From positions 1 to 14,796 of the forward strand of contig JNET01029434.1 of the NCBI GenBank assembly GCA_000697455.1: DNA of 14,796 nucleotides, read 5' to 3'. Below, in pieces: positions 10,584 to 14,796 of this stretch (the stretch's first letter is position 1; every line of letters begins with the position of its first letter). A model generated the notes under the pieces. It was not told the origin of the DNA, searched no databases, and saw only the letters and a list, made by a program, of their open reading frames with translations. Source of the stretch: Basidiobolus heterosporus B8920 (Eukaryota; Basidiobolomycota; Basidiobolomycetes; Basidiobolales; Basidiobolaceae). The position numbers were made by a program, and so were the translations under genes.

Positions 10584-10933
10584 TTTTATTACTGTTCAGC
10601 CAGTTTTAATAAGCTTCTCTGTATGGTCTTGATGGCGAAAGTGTTGATAAAGGAAGTGAGGCAAGGTGTAAGGACTTGAATTGCTTTAATGATCTATTTT
10701 GGGTGGAAAAATTCACGGAGACTTACTTCGATAAAGAAATAGAATGGAAACTAGAGGACATCCAAACGAGCGACAATCAAAAATAAAAAACTATATACAT
10801 GGAGGATATTTTATAAATACACTACGGTTTAGCTTCGTTTTCGTTCATTTCTCAAGATTTGGTCAAGCCTATCTGATTTGGTATTCTATGAATGAATGGT
10901 TCAGAATTAGACAAGGTCTCTTAATAGCGTGCT
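10584..10933. other. Region between Gemin7-like and CEP135-like genes
   Basis: 350 bp between convergent stops. On the plus strand 10613-10786 is a 57-codon open stretch with protein-like composition (FNDLFWVEKFTETYFDKE) but no ATG. On the minus strand a possible alternative last exon of the CEP135-like gene lies at 10885-10829. AATAAA at 10782-10787 (plus) may be the poly(A) signal of the Gemin7-like gene. Apart from these I see nothing. Confidence 0.5.
10782..10787 (+). terminator. AATAAA, candidate poly(A) signal of Gemin7-like gene
   Basis: Canonical hexamer about 200 bp after the stop of the Gemin7-like gene on the same strand, in an A-rich run. Positional evidence only. Confidence 0.3.
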
Positions 10934-13900
10934 TTATGGTTCACGAATAAAAATACTGACGTTAGCATTAACCTGGGCTACGAGTGCATTGTTTTCCGTT
11001 TCAAGACGTCTCAAGGTATTTCGTTGTTGGGTTACTTCGTTAGTAGCTCGGACAAGTTGTCGCTTAAGCTCGTCTTTTGATTTCTCAATGGTGATATGTA
11101 AATCCCGAAGGGTGGAAAGTTCCCGTAGTAGATTAGATTTATCCAGCTACGAATTTACAAAGGTTAGTCACATCCCTTTTGAATCTATCATATAAACTAT
11201 ACCTCAGTAGAGCGCAGTTGTTTCTCAGTCGAAGCTAGGGACACCATCAATTCTATTGAGTAAAAGGTAAGTTAGTGGGGTGAATAGGAATTCGGGAGCT
11301 AATGTTGTTTACGTTCAGATTGTCGCTTGTATGCCTGGAGATCCACCTGATGCTGTTTATAGTCCACCGAATGCTCGTCTAACTGCTTCTGTAAGGTCTG
11401 AAGTTGATTGTCACAGTCAGATAACTCTTGTCTACAGTCCCAAAAATCTGAGTACGTGTATGAAAGGCTATGATAGAATACTCTAAAGAACTACCTGAGT
11501 TTTTGATTTTCCTGGATTGATTGCTTCAGCGCACGGTCTAACTTTTCGTGGTCAATGGTCAGTCTTCTGTAGGACTCATTGAGTCTATTTTGGTCAATGT
11601 TCTGGGTATGGATCAAATCATTCAGTGCCACATGTTGCTGATCTTTGTCCTTGATGACTGAAGTGAGCCGCGATTTCTCCTTCTCTAACTGAATGTGATG
11701 TCAGTACATTTTCACACATATGGGGTTGGCTGAATTCGACGTACCAAAGCGATGTTACGACTCAAGCTTTGATTTTCTTGCTGAAGGTCTGTTAACTGCT
11801 CGTTGATTTCTTTCAAAGCATTGGAATGATTCTAGATTGGGGAGAATAGAAACCAAGCCTGTCAAACGAGGATCAGTGTGAATCAAGACAGTTTGGATAC
11901 TACCTTGTGGTTCTCGTGCTCTTGATGAAGCTGGGCCGAAAGACTTTGGATTTTCTTTTGCAGTGACCCCACTTTGTCTTGAAGTTTCCGTTCTGTGGCT
12001 GTGCGGGCATCATTTGCTTTGGCGGTTTCTTTACGTGCGCTTGCTAGCAACTCTTCGAGCGTACGGATTTGATCTAGAAGTAAACCTGTTTACATCACAG
12101 TCTCGAGTATGATAGCACGTCGAGGAATTATACCTTCAAGAGCAGTCCGTTGATTATCAGCCATTTTTGCTTCTTCCGACTCGGGATGTGCTTCACGCTA
12201 AAATTCAAGATGGTTAGCATAGACACCGCTAAAAAGCCTAAAAAAAGTAATTTACAAGAGTTGAGTTTTCTTTCTCGAGCTGTCTAATCTGTTGGCTCTT
12301 TTCGCTGATGGTTTTTTCGAGTTGACTTATTAACGTTGTGAATTTAGAGTTCTCTTGCTTCACATGGTCGAGCTCTTGATTAACTGCCTTAATACGGTCT
12401 TTAAGTTTGCCCATCTCTTGATGATTTTGATGAACGTTGGATTCACCTAGTCGACTGCTAGAAATATTCTGAGAGCTTGAGGAGCTGTGGCTACTCAAAG
12501 ACGAATTAGAGTCCCCTAAAGCATTGTTATCTGAACCCATTCGGGCTTGTTTCTACAAACTTTTAGTACACAGGTATATACGGAATAATCTCTAATGTCA
12601 GATACCTTCACGTTCTTTCGCAAGGTGCGGAGCTCTTTAGATGTCTGATAAAAGAGTTTAATGTATGATCTATGAATTGGTCCGGAGACGGGGAAAAGCT
12701 TACTTGCTCGTAGAGTGCTCTAAGATTCTCTTTTTCAGTGGTCAGAGCGCCGATATGATCTTGAATGCTCTTTAGCTGTTCCTCAAATTGTTTCATCGCA
12801 GAGATCAAGTCGGCTCGTTCTCTTTTATATTTGGTCATAAAGTTAATAACACTGCTCCTTTGAACTGATGAATAAACTGGCTGTTACTTTTGAGTAAGAG
12901 ATAGTTCCTCAGAAGTGGTTTTCAAGTTGTGAGTCAACTAATACAAAGTTAGCATATGGCATTAGGTTTTGGACTACTAACGTTAGGCCATCTAGGGAAA
13001 ACATACCTCAGTCTTCTCTTGCTCCAAACTATCTATCCGAGCCCTAAACTCCTCTTCGTTGACAAAATTACTGGGCTGCTCCTGTTCATCTGTCTGAATA
13101 TTCTTGTGATGATGGAAGGCTCTCTCCTCGGTTTTCTCTACACTGGCCTGTGGTTATAATCCAATTAGCATTTCTTATACTCTTGGTAAAGAAAATAACG
13201 GATGTACCTTCTTGTGGAATAATCGTAAATCCTTTTCCAAAGCCATTTTTCTCACTTCCAGGTTGTGAACCTTGAGCGTGAGATCTCGAATTTTCTTATG
13301 AACATAAGTACGCCGTTAATATTATAACCAGATAAGAGTCCATTGTGAAGATACCTTTTCTAGACTTTTCTGCTGAGCCTCCAACCGGCTGAGTGGTTTG
13401 ATGGGCTCCTTCTTTTTGTTTTCTGCAGGCTTTCCGAGACTAAGGAGATCATTTTGAAGATTTTCTATGTCCTTCTTTGCCTCAGTGAGCTGAGTAGTCA
13501 GATCATGCTGAAGGGTTTTGGATTCTGTGTGATACGATGATTAAGAGTCAAGGTCGTATATATTGACGAGTCCTTTAGATTATACCTTCTAGTTTGGATT
13601 CCATATATGTTAATGCGTTGGTCGCTCGAAGAATAATCTTTTGAATTGCGCCAAGGCTCGATCCCAAGGGAATGCGTTCATCCTATAGACATAGACGAAT
13701 AAGTATATAAACCAACCAGACCACCAGTATCAAATGCAACCAATCCCGCTTCGTAGAAAACTTACATCTACTATATATCATTAGTAAACTATCAAGAAAA
13801 AAGAAACAATCATTGCAAACCTTGTGTCTGTAAATATTCCTGGCCATTCTCAAGCTGGTTTAGAAGATTCTCGATTTTAACCAAGCTCTGCGAGAGCATT

Positions 13901-14796
13901 CCACGACCATTTTTTAGCTCGTCCAACTGATCATTTTCACTAATCTTCCCATCCCTTTCTTGCTTCAGATCCTAAGGGCTGTGTCAGCTAACGGCCTAAT
14001 AAATAGTATGGTATTACGTCACTTACATGCTCTAATTCAAGTATGTGTTCTTGCAGACACTCAATTTGAAGCTCGAGCTGCTTAGTTTTCTCGTCTTTCC
14101 CGATGACTGAGAAGTCGTTTTCCGAGTCCAAAAATGAAGCCTCCGCCTTTTCTTTCTCCAGTGTATCTCCAAGTCTAGTGATCTCCTTCTCTCGCGCCTC
14201 GATCTGACTTTTCAAAGACGAAATAGTACTCTGAAGCTCTCGATTTTTGACTTGAATCCGATTTTTCTCATCTACTAGTTGCTGTATCCGCCTTTCACTG
14301 AGTTGCATTAGATCCACAATGTGAGGGTCAACCGGGCTTGGGTGTGGAAGTATTTTGGTTTCGGCTGGTTCTATGTAACCCAGACGAATTAAATTAAACA
14401 ATTACAATAAAGAAGTGCGATTGATATTTACCAAGTTCGGATGTTAAGGCTATCCTAGCTGGGTACATAGTCATGCCCATTGATTTTTTTTCTAGAACCC
14501 ACATTAGTGTAAACTCGTGTATGGAGGAGCAAGACAAAACTCACCCAAGACTCTGTTACGAATTAGAAAATCTTCCAGCTTTTTCTGCTCCGCACGAGTT
14601 TTTTCACGCTCTTCTTGTAGTTTCAAGTTGTATTGGGAGGTCATAAATCGAATGTTTTCCAGCTCTATCTCATGTTCCTTCTTTATACGAAACATCTCTC
14701 GTTGAATTTCCTCATATCTATCCGACCTAAGGACCAGATCATTATGGAGTTGATTGTTTTCCGCAGTTAGCTTTGAAATCTCATTTCTGAGGTTTC
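10934..14796 (-). CDS. CEP135: CEP135/BLD10-like centriolar coiled-coil protein, 5' end outside window
   Basis: CEP135/Bld10 links the cartwheel to triplet microtubules in centrioles and basal bodies. About 901 residues are visible in 20 exons: 14796-14545, 14491-14432, 14370-14027, 13971-13821, 13770-13766, 13682-13586, 13524-13355, 13294-13208, 13147-13007, 12937-12888, 12821-12704, 12644-12606, 12552-12256, 12197-12134, 12073-11904, 11831-11745, 11688-11495, 11431-11313, 11252-11203, 11146-10934. Introns are 50-83 bp. Diagnostic matches to human CEP135 from memory: LTAENNQLHNDL, then MTSQYNLKLQEE (human LNNQYAHKL); EKKSMGM (GGKKRSIAF); DPHIVDLMQLSERRIQQL (DPYIADLLQVADNRIQEL) with QIEAREKEITRL; and KERADLISAMKQFEEQLKSI, IGALTTEKENLRALYEQ (TAERDKLSVLYNE). 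Nearly everything else is heptad coiled coil, broken by a Ser-rich linker (about 515-535). Roughly 80-90 N-terminal residues, the conserved microtubule-binding part in animals, should lie upstream. TSGA10 is a related alternative. The last exon is uncertain. Confidence 0.85.

Noticed and set aside
12842-12887. A 30- or 36-bp intron between CEP135 exons, keeping the residues NFMTKYKRERADL
   Set aside because: Such introns would be far shorter than all others here. A 66-bp intron ending AAAAG at 12822, with a TTAAC branch site, keeps the frame and matches the family better (KERADL like RERDEL).

Overview
This window is eukaryotic nuclear DNA, most likely from an early-diverging fungus that still builds centrioles or basal bodies (a zoosporic lineage such as chytrids or blastoclads fits best). 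Three things point there. The genes are dense and cut by many short introns (50-107 bp) with GT..AG ends and CTAAC/CTAAT/CTGAC-like branch sites. There are Ser/Thr-rich, probably GPI-anchored surface proteins. And the gene set (CEP135/BLD10-like, Gemin7-like, gamma-SNAP) is, as far as I know, largely absent from budding-yeast-type fungi. The lineage is inferred from content only; another unicellular opisthokont is not excluded. I saw no tRNA, rRNA, transposon, viral fossil or CRISPR.

Layout: (1) 110-2691, minus: complete five-exon Prp43/DHX15 DEAH-box helicase. (2) 2692-6908: a gene-poor stretch holding two small plus-strand genes for secreted, probably GPI-anchored Ser/Thr-rich proteins (3936-4493, 4900-5397), a decayed copy upstream (about 3200-3415) and a probable C-terminal remnant downstream (about 5738-5830). 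It reads as a small birth-and-death cluster of surface proteins. (3) 6909-8279, plus: two-exon bHLH-leucine-zipper factor of the Rtg3/MiT-TFE kind. (4) 8567-10022, minus: complete eight-exon gamma-SNAP with a conserved GGLC end. (5) 10272-10583, plus: a tiny two-exon Gemin7-like gene, divergent from gamma-SNAP across 249 bp. (6) 10934 to beyond 14796, minus: a CEP135/BLD10-like centriolar coiled-coil gene with at least 20 exons including an apparent 5-nt micro-exon; its N-terminal end lies outside the window.

Prp43 and Gemin7 both bear on splicing (spliceosome recycling and Sm-ring/snRNP assembly), in keeping with an intron-rich genome. Gamma-SNAP acts in membrane-fusion recycling, CEP135 in the basal body, and the surface-protein cluster at the cell wall or plasma membrane. 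They are neighbours, not an operon. Exon boundaries were assigned by eye from splice signals, reading frame and remembered family sequences, so each needs RNA confirmation.
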